Counted from the stretch's first letter, positions 1 to 13,300 are shown. The stretch is 64,000 nucleotides of DNA from Enterobacter asburiae (GCF_021440515.1 NZ_JAKCMV010000049.1:1-64000); one strand, 5' to 3'. Made by a program: numbers and translations. Notes: generated by a model not told the origin, from the letters alone.

Positions 1-180
1 GCCTGCATGGATGCAGGCTGGTGCCCGACCCGATAGCCTGAAGTAATAAGCTGAGGGAATCGCGAAGCGACGATTTTCTTGCCGGGAGCTCGGGTTGCCA
101 GGGGGGCGGCGGCGAGCCCCCATGGCACGTTCACAAGTAGTGTGGTGACAGAGAAGCAAGGAACCTGAGGTGAACGGAAT
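1..180. other. Unidentified structured non-coding sequence at the window edge
   Basis: No credible gene is visible. The sequence opens with a perfect 8-bp hairpin (GCCTGCAT, two-base loop, ATGCAGGC, positions 1-18). A second strong stem lies near 100-126, where a G-run and a C-run pair and the flanking GCCA and TGGC extend the helix. This much structure suggests a structured RNA, a retroelement remnant or a repeat end. The stretch after the first hairpin begins GTGCCCGACCCGATAGCC, loosely like the 5' end of a bacterial group II intron, but no intron-encoded protein is in the window. The identity is not established, and the left part may lie outside the window. Confidence 0.35.
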
Positions 181-201
181 GACCACCAGAGCCGTATGTT
201 T

Positions 202-300
202 CCCCTCACCCTAACCCTCTCCCGCAGGGAGAGGGAATGGTTTGGTGCCTACATTTTGTGGGGATCCCTCTCCCTGTGGGAGAGGGCGGGGTGAGGGCAT
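202..300. repeat. Inverted pair of a dispersed repeat downstream of tktB
   Basis: Two copies of one motif face each other: CCCTCACCCTAACCCTCTCC at 203-222 and its near-reverse complement ending in GGGGTGAGGG at 288-297. Each copy also has an internal hairpin, CTCTCCC opposite GGGAGAG. Related copies occur at 10411-10459 and 61148-61195. The position after the tktB stop codon means the structure could act as a terminator or RNA-stabilising element. The family name is not known to me; it behaves like a REP-class intergenic repeat. Confidence 0.75.
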
Positions 301-309
301 CAGGCCGCA

Positions 310-2298
310 CTACATTACGCTTAACGCCTTCTCAACCACGTTCTCAACCGTAAAGCCAAAGTACGGGAACAGCTTCTCGGCAGGCGCCGATTCACCGTAG
401 CCGTGCATCCCGACGATAGCGCCTTTTAGCCCGACGTATTTATACCAGTAGTCGGCAATACCGGCCTCAACCGCCACGCGCGCCGCAACGTTCGACGGCA
501 GCACCGACTCCCGGTACGCCTCGTCCTGCGCATCAAAAATATCGGTAGACGGCAGGGACACCACGCGCACCGCATGACCGTCGGCGGCCAGCTTCTCGGC
601 GGCTTTTACCGTGATCTCAATCTCTGACCCGGTCGCAATCAAAATCACATCCGGCTTGCCGCCGCTGTCTTTCAGAATGTAACCGCCGCGGGCGATATTT
701 TTCACCTGCTCCGGCGTACGCTCAATTTGCTGGAGATTCTGACGCGACAGGATCAGCGCCGTTGGCCCGGTATGACGCTCGACGGCAAGCTTCCAGCCCA
801 CCGCGGCCTCGACCTGGTCGCACGGACGCCAGGTGCTGAAGTTTGGCGTCAGGCGCAGGCTCGCCAGCTGCTCGACCGCCTGGTGCGTTGGCCCGTCTTC
901 CCCAAGCCCGATGGAGTCGTGGGTATAGACCATAATCTGCCGCGCCTTCATCAGCGCCGCCATGCGCGCCGCGTTGCGGGCATATTCCACAAACATCAGG
1001 AAGGTGGCGGTGTAGGGCACAAAGCCGCCATGGTGGGCGATACCGTTGGCAATCGCGGTCATCCCGAACTCGCGCACGCCGTAGTGGATGTAGTTCCCGG
1101 CGATATCCTCTTTGAGCGATTTAGAACCGGACCAGATCGTCAGGTTGCTTGGCGCCAGATCCGCCGACCCGCCCAGCAGCTCAGGCAAAATCGGCCCGAT
1201 GACGTTAAGCGTGTTTTGCGACGCCTTACGGGTGGCGATTTTCTCCGGATTCGACTGGAGATTTTCAATCAGCGCCTGGGTCTTCGCTTCCCAGTCCTCG
1301 GGCAGCCCGCCGCTCATGCGGCGCGAAAACTCGGCGGCCAGCTCCGGATACGCCTTTTTGTAGGCGGCAAACTTCTCGTTCCAGGCGTGCTGGGCTTTTT
1401 CGCCGCTTTCACGGGCGTCCCAGGCTTTGTAGATCTCTTTCGGGATCTCAAACGGCGGGTGTTTCCAGCCCAGCTTCTGACGGGTCAGCGCCACTTCCTC
1501 TTCACCCAGCGCCGCGCCGTGGGCCTCTTCTTTGCCCGCCTTGTTCGGCGAGCCGAAGCCGATGGTGGTTCGACAGATAATCAGCGACGGTTTGTCCTTC
1601 ACGCTCTGCGCTTCCTGAATCGCCTTTTTCACCGCTGCCGGATCGTGGCCGTCGATTTCATGCACCACGTGCCAGTGGTAGGCCTCAAAGCGTTTGGCGG
1701 TATCGTCGGTAAACCAGCCATCCGTTTCACCGTCGATGGAAATACCGTTGTGATCGTAGAAGCCGATCAGCTTGCCCAGCCCCAGGGTGCCCGCCAGCGA
1801 GCACACCTCGTGGGAAATCCCCTCCATCAGACAGCCGTCGCCCATAAACACGTAGGTGTAGTGGTCAACGATCTCGTGCTCCGGCTGGTTGAACTGCGCG
1901 GCCAGCGTGCGCTCGGCAATCGCCAGGCCGACAGCGTTTGCCAGCCCCTGACCGAGCGGCCCGGTGGTGGTTTCCACGCCCGGCGTATAGCCTAGCTCCG
2001 GGTGACCGGGGGTTTTCGAATGCAGCTGGCGGAAGTTTTTCAGCTCTTCCAGCGGCAGATCGTAGCCGGAGAGATGCAGCAGGCTGTAGAGCAGCATCGA
2101 GGCGTGACCGTTAGAGAGGATAAAGCGGTCGCGATCGTACCAGGCCGGATCGGTCGGGTTATGTTTCAGGAAGTCATTCCACAGCACTTCGGCAATATCT
2201 GCCATGCCCATCGGGGCGCCAGGGTGACCGGAATTGGCCTTTTGCACGGCATCCATGCTGAGGGCGCGAATGGCATTGGCAAGCTCTTTACGGGACAT
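310..2298 (-). CDS. tktB: Transketolase (TktB type)
   Basis: Transketolase moves two-carbon ketol units between sugar phosphates in the non-oxidative pentose phosphate pathway, using thiamine diphosphate and a divalent metal. The 662-residue protein has the family's usual length. Visible motifs are SGHPGAP (23-29), the SNGHA segment around His65, GPLGQG (113-118) and the thiamine-diphosphate/metal loop beginning GDG (153-155). The gene lies 19 bp downstream of talA on the same strand, so the two are probably co-transcribed. That pairing, rather than sequence alone, favours the tktB paralogue over tktA; in E. coli talA-tktB is an RpoS-dependent pair. Confidence 0.95.
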   Translation of the reverse strand: MSRKELANAIRALSMDAVQKANSGHPGAPMGMADIAEVLWNDFLKHNPTDPAWYDRDRFILSNGHASMLLYSLLHLSGYDLPLEELKNFRQLHSKTPGHPELGYTPGVETTTGPLGQGLANAVGLAIAERTLAAQFNQPEHEIVDHYTYVFMGDGCLMEGISHEVCSLAGTLGLGKLIGFYDHNGISIDGETDGWFTDDTAKRFEAYHWHVVHEIDGHDPAAVKKAIQEAQSVKDKPSLIICRTTIGFGSPNKAGKEEAHGAALGEEEVALTRQKLGWKHPPFEIPKEIYKAWDARESGEKAQHAWNEKFAAYKKAYPELAAEFSRRMSGGLPEDWEAKTQALIENLQSNPEKIATRKASQNTLNVIGPILPELLGGSADLAPSNLTIWSGSKSLKEDIAGNYIHYGVREFGMTAIANGIAHHGGFVPYTATFLMFVEYARNAARMAALMKARQIMVYTHDSIGLGEDGPTHQAVEQLASLRLTPNFSTWRPCDQVEAAVGWKLAVERHTGPTALILSRQNLQQIERTPEQVKNIARGGYILKDSGGKPDVILIATGSEIEITVKAAEKLAADGHAVRVVSLPSTDIFDAQDEAYRESVLPSNVAARVAVEAGIADYWYKYVGLKGAIVGMHGYGESAPAEKLFPYFGFTVENVVEKALSVM

Positions 2299-2317
2299 AG
2301 TTCACTCCATGGCAAGG

Positions 2318-3268
2318 TTAAAGTTTGGCGGCAAGCAGATCTTCGAGTTTGCGCTGGTCCACGGCGAACAGGCGGATACCTTCCGCCAGCTTGTCTACGG
2401 CCATGGCATCCTGATTGTGCTCCCAGCGGAACTCCGCTTCGGTCATCGCTTTTGGTTTCGGTAACACGGTAGAGGTCGGCACCAGCTTGCGGACAACCGT
2501 TTCCTCTTTTTCCTGTAGCTCTTTCAGCAGGTTAGGGGAGATGGTCAGGCGGTCGCAGCCGGCCAGGGCGAGGATCTGCTCGGTGCGGCGGAAGCTTGCC
2601 CCCATCACGATGGTTTCGTAGCGGTGCTGTTTGTAATAGTCGAAGATATTACGCACCGACTTCACGCCCGGATCCTGCTCGACCACGTAGGGATCCATCG
2701 GCTGCTTTGCCTGATACCAGTCATAGATACGCCCGACAAACGGCGACACCAGATATACCCCGGCTTCGGCGCAGGCGCGTGCCTGGGCGAAGGAGAACAG
2801 CAGGGTCAGGTTGCAGTGGATCCCCTCTTTTTCCAGCACCTCGGCGGCGCGAATACCCTCCCAGGTGGAGGCCAGCTTGATCAGAATGCGCGACTTATCG
2901 ACGCCCTGCTCCTGGTAGAGCTCCACCAGACGACGGGCTTTATTGATGCTTTTTTCCTGGTCAAAGGAGAGGCGGGCGTCCACTTCGGTGGAAACGCGAC
3001 CGGGAATGCTTTTCAGAATTTCCGCACCGATATTCACCGCCAGCTTGTCGCTGGCCTCGGCAACCTGCTGCTCCTGCGTCTTCCCGCGCTGCTTGCCGTA
3101 AGCAATGGCGTCATCGATCAGGTGGCTGAAATGGTCAAGCCCGGCGGCCTTCAACAGCAGCGAAGGGTTGGTGGTTGCATCTTCAGGCTGATAGTGGCGA
3201 ATAGATTCGATATCACCGCTGTCCGCTACGACCGTGGTGAATTGTTTGATGCCGTCTAATTGGTTCAT
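2318..3268 (-). CDS. talA: Transaldolase A
   Basis: Transaldolase transfers a dihydroxyacetone unit from sedoheptulose 7-phosphate to glyceraldehyde 3-phosphate through a Schiff-base lysine. The open frame extends 17 codons further upstream, but the start chosen here ([10 protein letters not shown]) has an AAGGAG ribosome-binding site eight bases upstream and gives 316 residues, the E. coli TalA length. Family blocks include [13 protein letters not shown] near the N terminus, the [12 protein letters not shown] segment carrying the active lysine, and [10 protein letters not shown]. It is the first gene of the talA-tktB pair, and the 294 bp upstream separate it from the divergent maeB. Confidence 0.95.
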   Translation of the reverse strand: MNQLDGIKQFTTVVADSGDIESIRHYQPEDATTNPSLLLKAAGLDHFSHLIDDAIAYGKQRGKTQEQQVAEASDKLAVNIGAEILKSIPGRVSTEVDARLSFDQEKSINKARRLVELYQEQGVDKSRILIKLASTWEGIRAAEVLEKEGIHCNLTLLFSFAQARACAEAGVYLVSPFVGRIYDWYQAKQPMDPYVVEQDPGVKSVRNIFDYYKQHRYETIVMGASFRRTEQILALAGCDRLTISPNLLKELQEKEETVVRKLVPTSTVLPKPKAMTEAEFRWEHNQDAMAVDKLAEGIRLFAVDQRKLEDLLAAKL

Positions 3269-3562
3269 AGAAAAATTACTCCTTAGGAATAAAAGCCTTA
3301 GATGAGTGCGTTGGTTCACACTTCTGCGAAATAAGAGAGCGACTTAACAAAAAAGCATAGCAGACGGGGGAGGCATTGCTTTCTGAGGCGGGTAACATGA
3401 TTGTTATAAATTGATAACAAATTTTGTCTTTGGATACTGAGAGTTTGGCAGCCTTCAAAGTTTGAACACGGTGCATTGGCGATACTAGCCGGCATTCCTG
3501 GGTGCGCATCAGGAGAGTGAACACGCCACCCTTTTTGAACGATACGTGAAAGGACAGATAAG

Positions 3563-5842
3563 ATGGACGACCAGTTAAAACAGAGTGCCCTCGATTTTCA
3601 TGAATTTCCTGTTCCGGGCAAAATCCAGGTTTCCCCGACCAAACCTCTGGCGACGCAGCGCGATTTAGCGCTGGCCTATTCGCCGGGCGTAGCCGCCCCC
3701 TGTCTTGAAATCGAAAAAGACCCGCTGGCAGCCTACAAATACACCGCGCGCGGCAACCTGGTGGCGGTTATCTCTAACGGTACGGCGGTGCTGGGGTTAG
3801 GCAATATCGGGGCGCTGGCGGGTAAGCCGGTGATGGAAGGGAAGGGCGTTCTGTTCAAGAAGTTCGCCGGTATCGACGTGTTTGATATCGAAGTCGACGA
3901 GCTTGATCCCGATAAATTCATCAACGTGGTCGCCGCGCTGGAGCCCACGTTTGGCGGTATCAACCTCGAAGACATCAAAGCGCCGGAATGTTTTTATATC
4001 GAGCAGAAGCTGCGCGAGCGCATGAATATTCCCGTGTTTCATGATGACCAGCACGGCACGGCGATCATCAGCACGGCGGCCATTCTCAACGGCCTGCGCG
4101 TGGTGGAGAAAAATCTCTCCGACGTGCGCATGGTGGTGTCCGGCGCAGGCGCGGCGGCTATCGCCTGTATGAACCTGCTGGTGGCGCTGGGCATGCAGAA
4201 GCACAACATCGTGGTCTGCGACTCCAAAGGGGTTATCTACAAAGACCGCGAGCCGAACATGGCGGAAACCAAAGCGGCCTACGCGGTGGACGACGACGGT
4301 AAACGCACGCTCGAAGAGGTGATTGACGGCGCGGATATCTTCCTCGGCTGCTCCGGCCCGAAAGTGCTGACCCAGGAGATGGTGAAGAAAATGGCCCGCG
4401 CGCCGATGATCCTCGCGCTGGCAAATCCGGAGCCGGAAATTCTGCCGCCGCTGGCGAAGGAAGTGCGTGAAGACGCCATTATTTGTACCGGACGTTCGGA
4501 CTACCCGAATCAGGTGAACAACGTGCTGTGCTTCCCGTTCATCTTCCGCGGTGCGCTGGACGTGGGCGCGACGGCGATCAACGAAGAGATGAAGCTGGCG
4601 GCGGTACACGCGATTGCCGAGCTGGCCCACGCCGAGCAGAGCGAAGTCGTGGCCTCGGCCTACGGCGATCAGGATCTGAGCTTTGGCCCGGACTACATCA
4701 TTCCAAAACCGTTCGACCCGCGCCTGATCGTTAAGATCGCCCCGGCCGTGGCGAAAGCGGCGATGGACTCCGGCGTGGCGACCCGCCCGATCGAGGACTT
4801 TGACGCCTACGTCGATAAGCTTGCCGAGTTCGTCTACAAAACCAACCTGTTTATGAAGCCGATCTTCTCCCAGGCGCGGGCGGACGCGAAACGCGTGGTG
4901 CTGGCGGAAGGGGAAGAGGCGCGCGTGCTGCATGCCACCCAGGAGCTGATCACCTTAGGGCTGGCGAAGCCGGTGCTGATTGGTCGCCCGAGCGTAATCG
5001 AAATGCGTATCCAGAAGCTCGGTCTGCAAATCAAACCGGGCGTGGATTTTGAGATCGTCAACAACGAATCCGATCCGCGCTTCAAAGAGTACTGGAACGA
5101 GTACTACGCGATCATGAAGCGTCGCGGGATCACCCAGGAGCAGGCGCAAAAAGCGGTCATCAGCAACACCACGGTGATCGGTGCGATCATGGTTCATCGC
5201 GGCGAAGCGGATGCGCTGATCTGCGGCACCATCGGCGACTACCACGAGCACTTCAGCGTGGTGCAGGAGATCTTCGGCTATCGCGAGGGCGTACACACAG
5301 CCGGGGCGATGAACGCGCTGCTGCTGCCAAGCGGCAACACCTTTATTGCCGATACCTACGTCAACGACGATCCGACCCCGGACGAGCTGGCGGAAATCAC
5401 GGTGATGGCGGCGGAAACCGTGCGTCGCTTTGGTATCGAGCCGAAGGTGGCGCTGCTGTCGCACTCTAACTTTGGTTCGTCTAAGTCTGCCGCCGCGTGC
5501 AAAATGCGCGAGACCCTGGCGCTGGTGCGCGAGCGCGCGCCGGAGCTGATGATTGACGGTGAGATGCACGGCGACGCCGCGCTGGTGGAGAGCATCCGCA
5601 GCGAGCGTATGCCGGACAGCCCGCTGAAAGGCTCGGCGAACGTGCTGATCATGCCAAACGTGGAGGCGGCGCGTATCAGCTACAATCTGCTGCGGGTGTC
5701 GAGCTCGGAAGGGGTGACCGTGGGGCCGGTGCTGATGGGCGTGGCGAAACCGGTGCATGTGTTAACGCCCATTGCCTCGGTGCGTCGTATCGTGAACATG
5801 GTGGCGCTGGCGGTGGTTGAGGCGCAGACCCAGCCGCTGTGA
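3563..5842 (+). CDS. maeB: NADP-dependent malic enzyme
   Basis: MaeB oxidatively decarboxylates malate to pyruvate and makes NADPH. At 759 residues it has the two-domain form known in E. coli: an N-terminal malic enzyme part (to about residue 425) and a C-terminal phosphotransacetylase-like part (from about 435) that is regulatory in this family. Motifs include [10 protein letters not shown] (158-167) and the nucleotide-binding GAGAAA (194-199). An AAGGA site lies upstream of the ATG. It is monocistronic, divergent from talA and convergent with hemF, with REP sequences in the convergent gap. Confidence 0.96.
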   Translation: MDDQLKQSALDFHEFPVPGKIQVSPTKPLATQRDLALAYSPGVAAPCLEIEKDPLAAYKYTARGNLVAVISNGTAVLGLGNIGALAGKPVMEGKGVLFKKFAGIDVFDIEVDELDPDKFINVVAALEPTFGGINLEDIKAPECFYIEQKLRERMNIPVFHDDQHGTAIISTAAILNGLRVVEKNLSDVRMVVSGAGAAAIACMNLLVALGMQKHNIVVCDSKGVIYKDREPNMAETKAAYAVDDDGKRTLEEVIDGADIFLGCSGPKVLTQEMVKKMARAPMILALANPEPEILPPLAKEVREDAIICTGRSDYPNQVNNVLCFPFIFRGALDVGATAINEEMKLAAVHAIAELAHAEQSEVVASAYGDQDLSFGPDYIIPKPFDPRLIVKIAPAVAKAAMDSGVATRPIEDFDAYVDKLAEFVYKTNLFMKPIFSQARADAKRVVLAEGEEARVLHATQELITLGLAKPVLIGRPSVIEMRIQKLGLQIKPGVDFEIVNNESDPRFKEYWNEYYAIMKRRGITQEQAQKAVISNTTVIGAIMVHRGEADALICGTIGDYHEHFSVVQEIFGYREGVHTAGAMNALLLPSGNTFIADTYVNDDPTPDELAEITVMAAETVRRFGIEPKVALLSHSNFGSSKSAAACKMRETLALVRERAPELMIDGEMHGDAALVESIRSERMPDSPLKGSANVLIMPNVEAARISYNLLRVSSSEGVTVGPVLMGVAKPVHVLTPIASVRRIVNMVALAVVEAQTQPL

Positions 5843-5850
5843 TTCGTTGT

Positions 5851-5919
5851 GTCGGGTGGCGCGTTCGCTTACCCGACCTAAAGGATAAGTAGGCCGGATA
5901 AGCGCAGCGCCATCCGGCA
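5851..5919. repeat. REP element pair between maeB and hemF
   Basis: Two palindromic REP-type units fill the 78-bp convergent gap: GTCGGGTGGCG...TTACCCGAC at 5851-5877 and TAGGCCGGATAAGCGCAGCG...CCATCCGGCA at 5890-5919. The second matches the enteric REP core GCCGGATAAGGCG. Such units commonly sit at convergent 3' ends, where they form stable RNA hairpins. In E. coli the eut operon occupies this junction. Confidence 0.85.
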
Positions 5920-5920
5920 T

Positions 5921-7695
<1,775 letters not shown>

Positions 7696-7907
7696 GCGGC
7701 CTGAATTGTAAAAAAATGGGTCCTGGTGTTATATCGTATCGCGAATAGCGTTACGACAGTCCTTATTGAGAATTGTTTTACTTTTCATTTCAATACGTGA
7801 CAAAGTGACATTATGCCAAATTTTCGCCCGATTTTCGCCGGTTATTGGCTAAACGGGGCGTTCGCGCCATAATCACTGTTTTTAAACCTGAAAAGGCGGT
7901 TAATACC

Positions 7908-8333
7908 ATGGAGATACGCGTTTTTCGCCAGGAAGATTTCGAAGAGGTCATCACCCTTTGGGAGCGCTGCGATCTGCTACGTCCGTGGAACGATCCGGAA
8001 ATGGACATCGAGCGCAAGGTGCATCACGACGTTAGCCTGTTTCTGGTCGCTGAGGTTAACGGCGAAGTGGTGGGTACGGTGATGGGCGGTTACGACGGGC
8101 ATCGCGGCTCGGCCTATTATCTCGGCGTTCACCCGGAATACCGCGCGCGCGGCATTGCCAACGCGCTGCTTAACCGTCTGGAGAAGAAGCTGATCGCCCG
8201 AGGCTGCCCGAAAATTCAGATTATGGTGCGCGAAGATAACGACGTGGTGCTGGGCATGTATGAACGCCTGGGCTACGAGCACGCCGACGTGCTGACATTA
8301 GGTAAACGTTTGATAGAAGATGAAGAGTACTGA
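7908..8333 (+). CDS. ypeA: GNAT-family N-acetyltransferase YpeA
   Basis: This is a single GNAT acetyltransferase domain of 141 residues, the length of E. coli YpeA. The start [11 protein letters not shown] is chosen by homology; the frame stays open 21 codons further upstream without family similarity. The acetyl-CoA loop is seen in [18 protein letters not shown], and the C-terminal [14 protein letters not shown] fits the fold. The physiological substrate is unknown, so only acetyl transfer is supported. The end overlaps the start of yfeZ by 14 bp, indicating coupled expression. Confidence 0.92.
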   Translation: MEIRVFRQEDFEEVITLWERCDLLRPWNDPEMDIERKVHHDVSLFLVAEVNGEVVGTVMGGYDGHRGSAYYLGVHPEYRARGIANALLNRLEKKLIARGCPKIQIMVREDNDVVLGMYERLGYEHADVLTLGKRLIEDEEY

Positions 8334-8769
8334 AATCCATCCGGCAGACTATGACGCGCAGGGTCGCGTCAGGCTGCCTTTTTTATTCTGGTGCGTGCTG
8401 CTCTTACAGGCGCGGACCTGGGTGCTGTTCGTGATGGCCGCCGCCTCGCGCGGGCAAGGCGATACGCTGCTGACGCTCTTTTATCCCGATCATGATGCCT
8501 TCTGGCTCGGCCTGCTGCCGGGCGTACCGGCGGTGATGGCGTTTTTATGCAGCGGTCGTCGGCAGACTATCCCGCGTCTGTGGGGCGCGCTTCGCTGGCT
8601 GCTGATCCTCGCACAGCTTGCGCTGCTGGTCTGGCAGCCGGTGCTGTGGCTGAATGGCGACCCGGTTACCGGCGTGGGCGTTGCGCTGGTGGTGGCGGAT
8701 ATCGTCGCGCTGCTGTGGCTGCTGACCAACCCACGCCTTCGCGCCTGTTTTACCCCTGAAAAAGATTAA
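8320..8769 (+). CDS. yfeZ: Inner membrane protein YfeZ (DUF2919)
   Basis: A 149-residue protein with four probable membrane segments (about 20-45, 62-78, 88-105 and 115-137) separated by short polar loops. It matches the YfeZ/DUF2919 family in length, in motifs such as [15 protein letters not shown] and PRLRACF, and in position after ypeA. The function is unknown. The start lies inside ypeA, so the two genes are transcribed together. Confidence 0.88.
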   Translation: MKSTEIHPADYDAQGRVRLPFLFWCVLLLQARTWVLFVMAAASRGQGDTLLTLFYPDHDAFWLGLLPGVPAVMAFLCSGRRQTIPRLWGALRWLLILAQLALLVWQPVLWLNGDPVTGVGVALVVADIVALLWLLTNPRLRACFTPEKD

Positions 8770-8832
8770 CGCGGCACTTTTTGCCGATGCCGCACTCCAA
8801 CAAGCGTTGAATTAACCAAAAAGGACGTTTCA

Positions 8833-9408
8833 ATGAAATCGCTGCGTTTATTTTTATGCGCTCTGCCGCTGGCACTCACCGGCTGTTCAACGCTCTCTGC
8901 GATCAACTGGTCGGCGGCCTATCCGTGGAACTGGTTTGGCTCCTCAACCGAAGTCACCGAGCAGGGCGTCGGCAACATTACCGCCGCCACCGCGCTCGAT
9001 CAGGACGCCATTCAGGATGCGCTCGGCAGCGACTATCGCCTGCGCAGCGGTATGAAAACGGAAAATGGCACTATCTTGCATTACTTTGAAGCGCTGAAAG
9101 ACGACAGGCTGGCGCTGGTGATTAACGGCGACAAAGGCACGGTGAACCACGTTGAGGTAATGGACGACGCCATTCCGACGGCAAGCGGCGTGAAGGTCGG
9201 TACGCCTTTCAGCGAGCTGTACAGCAAAGCGTTCGGCAACTGCTCCAGCGCGCCGTCCAGCGACAGCGTGGCGGTAGAGTGTAAAGCGGCGGGCAGCCAG
9301 CACATCAGCTATCTCTTCACCGGAGAGTGGAGCGGCCCGGAAGGGTTAATGCCGTCTGACGATACCCTGAAAAACTGGAAAGTGAGCAAGATTATCTGGA
9401 AGCAGTAA
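8833..9408 (+). CDS. yfeY: RpoE-type predicted lipoprotein YfeY (DUF1131)
   Basis: A 191-residue protein beginning with a lipoprotein signal: a positively charged start, a hydrophobic stretch, and the lipobox LTGC with Cys18 as the lipidation site. The rest is a soluble DUF1131 domain with no recognised catalytic motif. Length and context match E. coli YfeY, reported as a sigma-E regulon lipoprotein; I could not pick a convincing sigma-E promoter in the 63 bp upstream. An AAGGA site precedes the ATG. The role is unknown, presumably envelope-related. Confidence 0.9.
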   Translation: MKSLRLFLCALPLALTGCSTLSAINWSAAYPWNWFGSSTEVTEQGVGNITAATALDQDAIQDALGSDYRLRSGMKTENGTILHYFEALKDDRLALVINGDKGTVNHVEVMDDAIPTASGVKVGTPFSELYSKAFGNCSSAPSSDSVAVECKAAGSQHISYLFTGEWSGPEGLMPSDDTLKNWKVSKIIWKQ

Positions 9409-10401
<993 letters not shown>

Positions 10402-10410
10402 TTGTTTTTC

Positions 10411-10459
10411 TCCCTCTCCTGTGGGAGTGGGCTGGGGTGAGGGCAACAGGCCCCACCCT
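10411..10459. repeat. Dispersed repeat copy between yfeX and cysP
   Basis: The segment contains a short hairpin (CTCTCCTGTGGGAGTGGG) followed by GGGGTGAGGGCAACAGGCC. The same order of motifs, with few changes, is seen at 61148-61195 and at the left edge near 265-309. It sits directly after the yfeX stop codon and may serve as its transcript end. Confidence 0.75.
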
Positions 10460-10572
10460 TATTCCCTTTTCTGCTTCCAAATCACCAAACGGTATATAAA
10501 ACCGTTACTCCTTTCATACCCGTTATAAATATTATGACCATAAGATAGTCATCACATTTATAAGGGTGCGCA

Positions 10573-11592
10573 ATGGCCGTTACTGTACTGAAAAAAGGAT
10601 CGCTGGCACTGGCAGGATTACTGCTGGTGGCGCAGGCGCAGGCGCAGGCAACCGAGCTGTTGAACAGTTCCTACGACGTGTCCCGCGAGCTGTTTGCCGC
10701 CCTTAACCCGCCGTTTGAACAGCAGTGGGCGAAAGACAACAACGGCGATAAGCTGACCATCAAGCAGTCTCACGCCGGGTCGTCCAAGCAGGCGCTGGCA
10801 ATCCTCCAGGGGCTGAAGGCGGACGTGGTGACCTACAACCAGGTGACGGACGTGCAAATCCTGCACGACAAAGGCAAGCTGATCCCGGCGGACTGGCAGA
10901 GCCGTTTGCCGAACAACAGCTCACCGTTCTACTCCACCATGGGCTTCCTGGTGCGTAAGGGCAATCCCAGGAATATTCACGACTGGAACGACCTGGTGCG
11001 TTCTGACGTAAAACTGATCTTCCCGAACCCGAAAACCTCCGGCAACGCCCGTTATACCTATCTGGCGGCGTGGGGCGCGGCGGACAAAGCTGACGGTAAC
11101 GATAAAGCGAAAACCGAGCAGTTCATGACCCAGTTCCTGAAAAACGTCGAAGTGTTTGATACCGGCGGACGCGGGGCAACCACAACCTTCGCCGAGCGCG
11201 GTCTGGGCGATGTGCTTATCAGCTTCGAATCCGAAGTGAACAACATCCGCAAACAGTACGAAGCGCAGGGCTTCGAAGTGGTTATCCCGAAAACCAACAT
11301 TCTGGCCGAGTTCCCGGTGGCGTGGGTGGATAAAAACGTGCAGGCCAACGGCACGGAGAAGGCGGCGAAAGCCTACCTCAACTATCTCTACAGCCCGCAG
11401 GCGCAGACCGTGATCACTGACTTTTACTATCGCGTCAACAACCCGGACGTGATGAACAAACTGAAGGATAAATTCCCGCAGACCGACCTGTTCCGCGTGG
11501 AAGACCATTTCGGCTCATGGCCTGATGTGATGAAAACGCACTTTACCAGCGGCGGCGAGCTGGACAAACTGTTGGCGGCGGGGCGTAAGTAA
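10573..11592 (+). CDS. cysP: Periplasmic thiosulfate/sulfate-binding protein
   Basis: CysP captures thiosulfate (and sulfate) in the periplasm for the CysUWA ABC importer. The 339-residue protein begins with a Sec signal peptide ending at about AQAQA-TELL, two to three residues longer at the hydrophobic end than K-12 CysP. The mature part is close to E. coli, for example [36 protein letters not shown] and the anion-binding [15 protein letters not shown]. It is first in cysPUWA-cysM. The AT-rich 113 bp upstream (10460-10572) should hold the CysB-dependent promoter; I cannot assign individual CysB sites by eye. The stop overlaps the cysU start (TAATG). Confidence 0.96.
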   Translation: MAVTVLKKGSLALAGLLLVAQAQAQATELLNSSYDVSRELFAALNPPFEQQWAKDNNGDKLTIKQSHAGSSKQALAILQGLKADVVTYNQVTDVQILHDKGKLIPADWQSRLPNNSSPFYSTMGFLVRKGNPRNIHDWNDLVRSDVKLIFPNPKTSGNARYTYLAAWGAADKADGNDKAKTEQFMTQFLKNVEVFDTGGRGATTTFAERGLGDVLISFESEVNNIRKQYEAQGFEVVIPKTNILAEFPVAWVDKNVQANGTEKAAKAYLNYLYSPQAQTVITDFYYRVNNPDVMNKLKDKFPQTDLFRVEDHFGSWPDVMKTHFTSGGELDKLLAAGRK

Positions 11593-12425
11593 TGTTTGCA
11601 GTCTCCTCCAGACGCGTGCTGCCGGGCTTTACCCTAAGCCTCGGGACCAGCCTGCTGTTCGTCTGCCTGATTTTGTTATTACCGCTCAGCGCGCTGGTGA
11701 TGCAGCTTGCCCAGATGAGCTGGTCCCAGTACTGGGAAGTGGTCACCAACCCGCAGGTGGTGGCGGCCTATAAGGTTACGCTGCTGTCGGCGTTTGTGGC
11801 CTCGATTTTCAACGGCGTGTTCGGCCTGCTGATGGCGTGGATCTTAACCCGCTATCGTTTTCCGGGGCGCACGCTGCTCGACGCGCTGATGGATCTGCCC
11901 TTTGCGCTGCCGACGGCGGTGGCCGGTTTAACCCTGGCGTCGCTCTTCTCCGTGAACGGTTTCTACGGCGAATGGCTGGCGAAGTTTGACATCAAAGTGA
12001 CCTATACCTGGCTCGGTATCGCGGTGGCGATGGCCTTCACCAGCATCCCGTTTGTGGTGCGTACGGTGCAGCCGGTGCTGGAAGAGTTAGGCCCGGAATA
12101 CGAAGAAGCGGCGGAAACGCTGGGCGCGACGCGCTGGCAGAGCTTCCGCAAGGTGGTGCTGCCGGAGCTGTCCCCCGCGCTGCTGGCGGGCGTGGCGCTG
12201 TCGTTTACCCGCAGCCTCGGCGAGTTCGGCGCCGTTATCTTCATCGCGGGGAACATCGCGTGGAAAACCGAAGTCACCTCGCTGATGATTTTTGTCCGTT
12301 TGCAGGAGTTTGATTACCCGGCCGCAAGCGCCATTGCCTCGGTGATTCTGGCGGCATCGCTGCTGCTGCTGTTCTCGATTAACACTCTGCAAAGTCGCTT
12401 TGGTCGACGCGTGGTAGGTCACTGA
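11592..12425 (+). CDS. cysU: Sulfate/thiosulfate ABC transporter permease CysU (CysT)
   Basis: One of two permease subunits of the sulfate/thiosulfate importer in the inner membrane. The 277-residue protein has about six to seven membrane helices and the cytoplasmic EAA loop that docks to the ATPase (EEAAETLGATRWQSFRKVVL, around 173-192). Length equals E. coli CysU. It overlaps cysP and cysW by one base each, so translation of the whole operon is probably coupled. Confidence 0.95.
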   Translation: MFAVSSRRVLPGFTLSLGTSLLFVCLILLLPLSALVMQLAQMSWSQYWEVVTNPQVVAAYKVTLLSAFVASIFNGVFGLLMAWILTRYRFPGRTLLDALMDLPFALPTAVAGLTLASLFSVNGFYGEWLAKFDIKVTYTWLGIAVAMAFTSIPFVVRTVQPVLEELGPEYEEAAETLGATRWQSFRKVVLPELSPALLAGVALSFTRSLGEFGAVIFIAGNIAWKTEVTSLMIFVRLQEFDYPAASAIASVILAASLLLLFSINTLQSRFGRRVVGH

Positions 12426-13300
12426 TGGCGGAAGTTACTCAATTGAAGCGTTATGACGCCCCCCGCATCAACTGGGGAAAATGGTTTCTGATTGGTACGG
12501 GCGTGCTGGTTTCGGCCTTTATTCTCGTCGTGCCGATGGTTTATATCTTCGTGCAGGCGTTCAGCAAAGGCATCATGCCCGCGCTGGAAAACCTCGCCGA
12601 CCCGGACATGCTGCACGCTATCTGGCTGACGGTGATGATCGCCTTGATTACCGTACCGGTTAACCTGGTGTTCGGTATTTTGCTGGCCTGGCTGGTGACG
12701 CGGTTCAACTTCCCGGGCCGCCAGCTGCTGCTGACCCTGCTGGATATCCCGTTTGCGGTTTCTCCGGTAGTGGCGGGTCTGGTCTATCTGCTCTTTTACG
12801 GCTCCAACGGCCCGCTGGGCGGCTGGCTGGACGAGCATAACCTGCAAATCATGTTCGCCTGGCCGGGCATGGTGCTGGTAACGGTATTTGTAACCTGTCC
12901 GTTTGTGGTGCGCGAGCTGGTCCCGGTGATGCTGAGCCAGGGCAGCCACGAAGACGAAGCGGCGGTGCTGCTGGGCGCATCCGGCTGGCAAATGTTCCGT
13001 CGCGTCACGCTGCCGAATATCCGCTGGGCGCTGCTCTACGGCGTAGTGCTGACCAACGCCCGCGCGATTGGCGAGTTTGGCGCGGTGTCGGTGGTCTCCG
13101 GCTCGATCCGCGGCGAAACCCTGTCGCTGCCGTTACAGATTGAACTACTGGAACAGGACTACAACACCGTCGGTTCCTTTACTGCCGCAGCGCTGCTGAC
13201 GCTGATGGCGATTTTGACCCTGTTTTTGAAGAGTGTGGTGCAGTGGCGTTTAGAGAATCAGGAAAAACGTCAGCATCAGGAGGGAAATCATGAGCATTGA
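12425..13300 (+). CDS. cysW: Sulfate/thiosulfate ABC transporter permease CysW
   Basis: Second permease of the CysUWA importer, 291 residues, homologous to CysU. It has an N-terminal hydrophobic helix (about 21-42), further membrane helices and the EAA docking loop ([20 protein letters not shown], about 178-197). The start overlaps the cysU stop (TGATGG), and the last 11 bases overlap cysA. The C terminus is rich in charged residues and Gln. Confidence 0.95.
   Translation: MAEVTQLKRYDAPRINWGKWFLIGTGVLVSAFILVVPMVYIFVQAFSKGIMPALENLADPDMLHAIWLTVMIALITVPVNLVFGILLAWLVTRFNFPGRQLLLTLLDIPFAVSPVVAGLVYLLFYGSNGPLGGWLDEHNLQIMFAWPGMVLVTVFVTCPFVVRELVPVMLSQGSHEDEAAVLLGASGWQMFRRVTLPNIRWALLYGVVLTNARAIGEFGAVSVVSGSIRGETLSLPLQIELLEQDYNTVGSFTAAALLTLMAILTLFLKSVVQWRLENQEKRQHQEGNHEH

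Noticed and set aside
727-1995. 422-codon open frame antisense to tktB
   Set aside because: It mirrors a well-conserved transketolase gene in GC-rich sequence; the Arg/His/Gly/Val-rich product has no recognisable domain.
3276-3524. 82-codon frame between talA and maeB, minus strand
   Set aside because: It overlaps the talA leader and ribosome site, has no clear ribosome site of its own and resembles nothing known.
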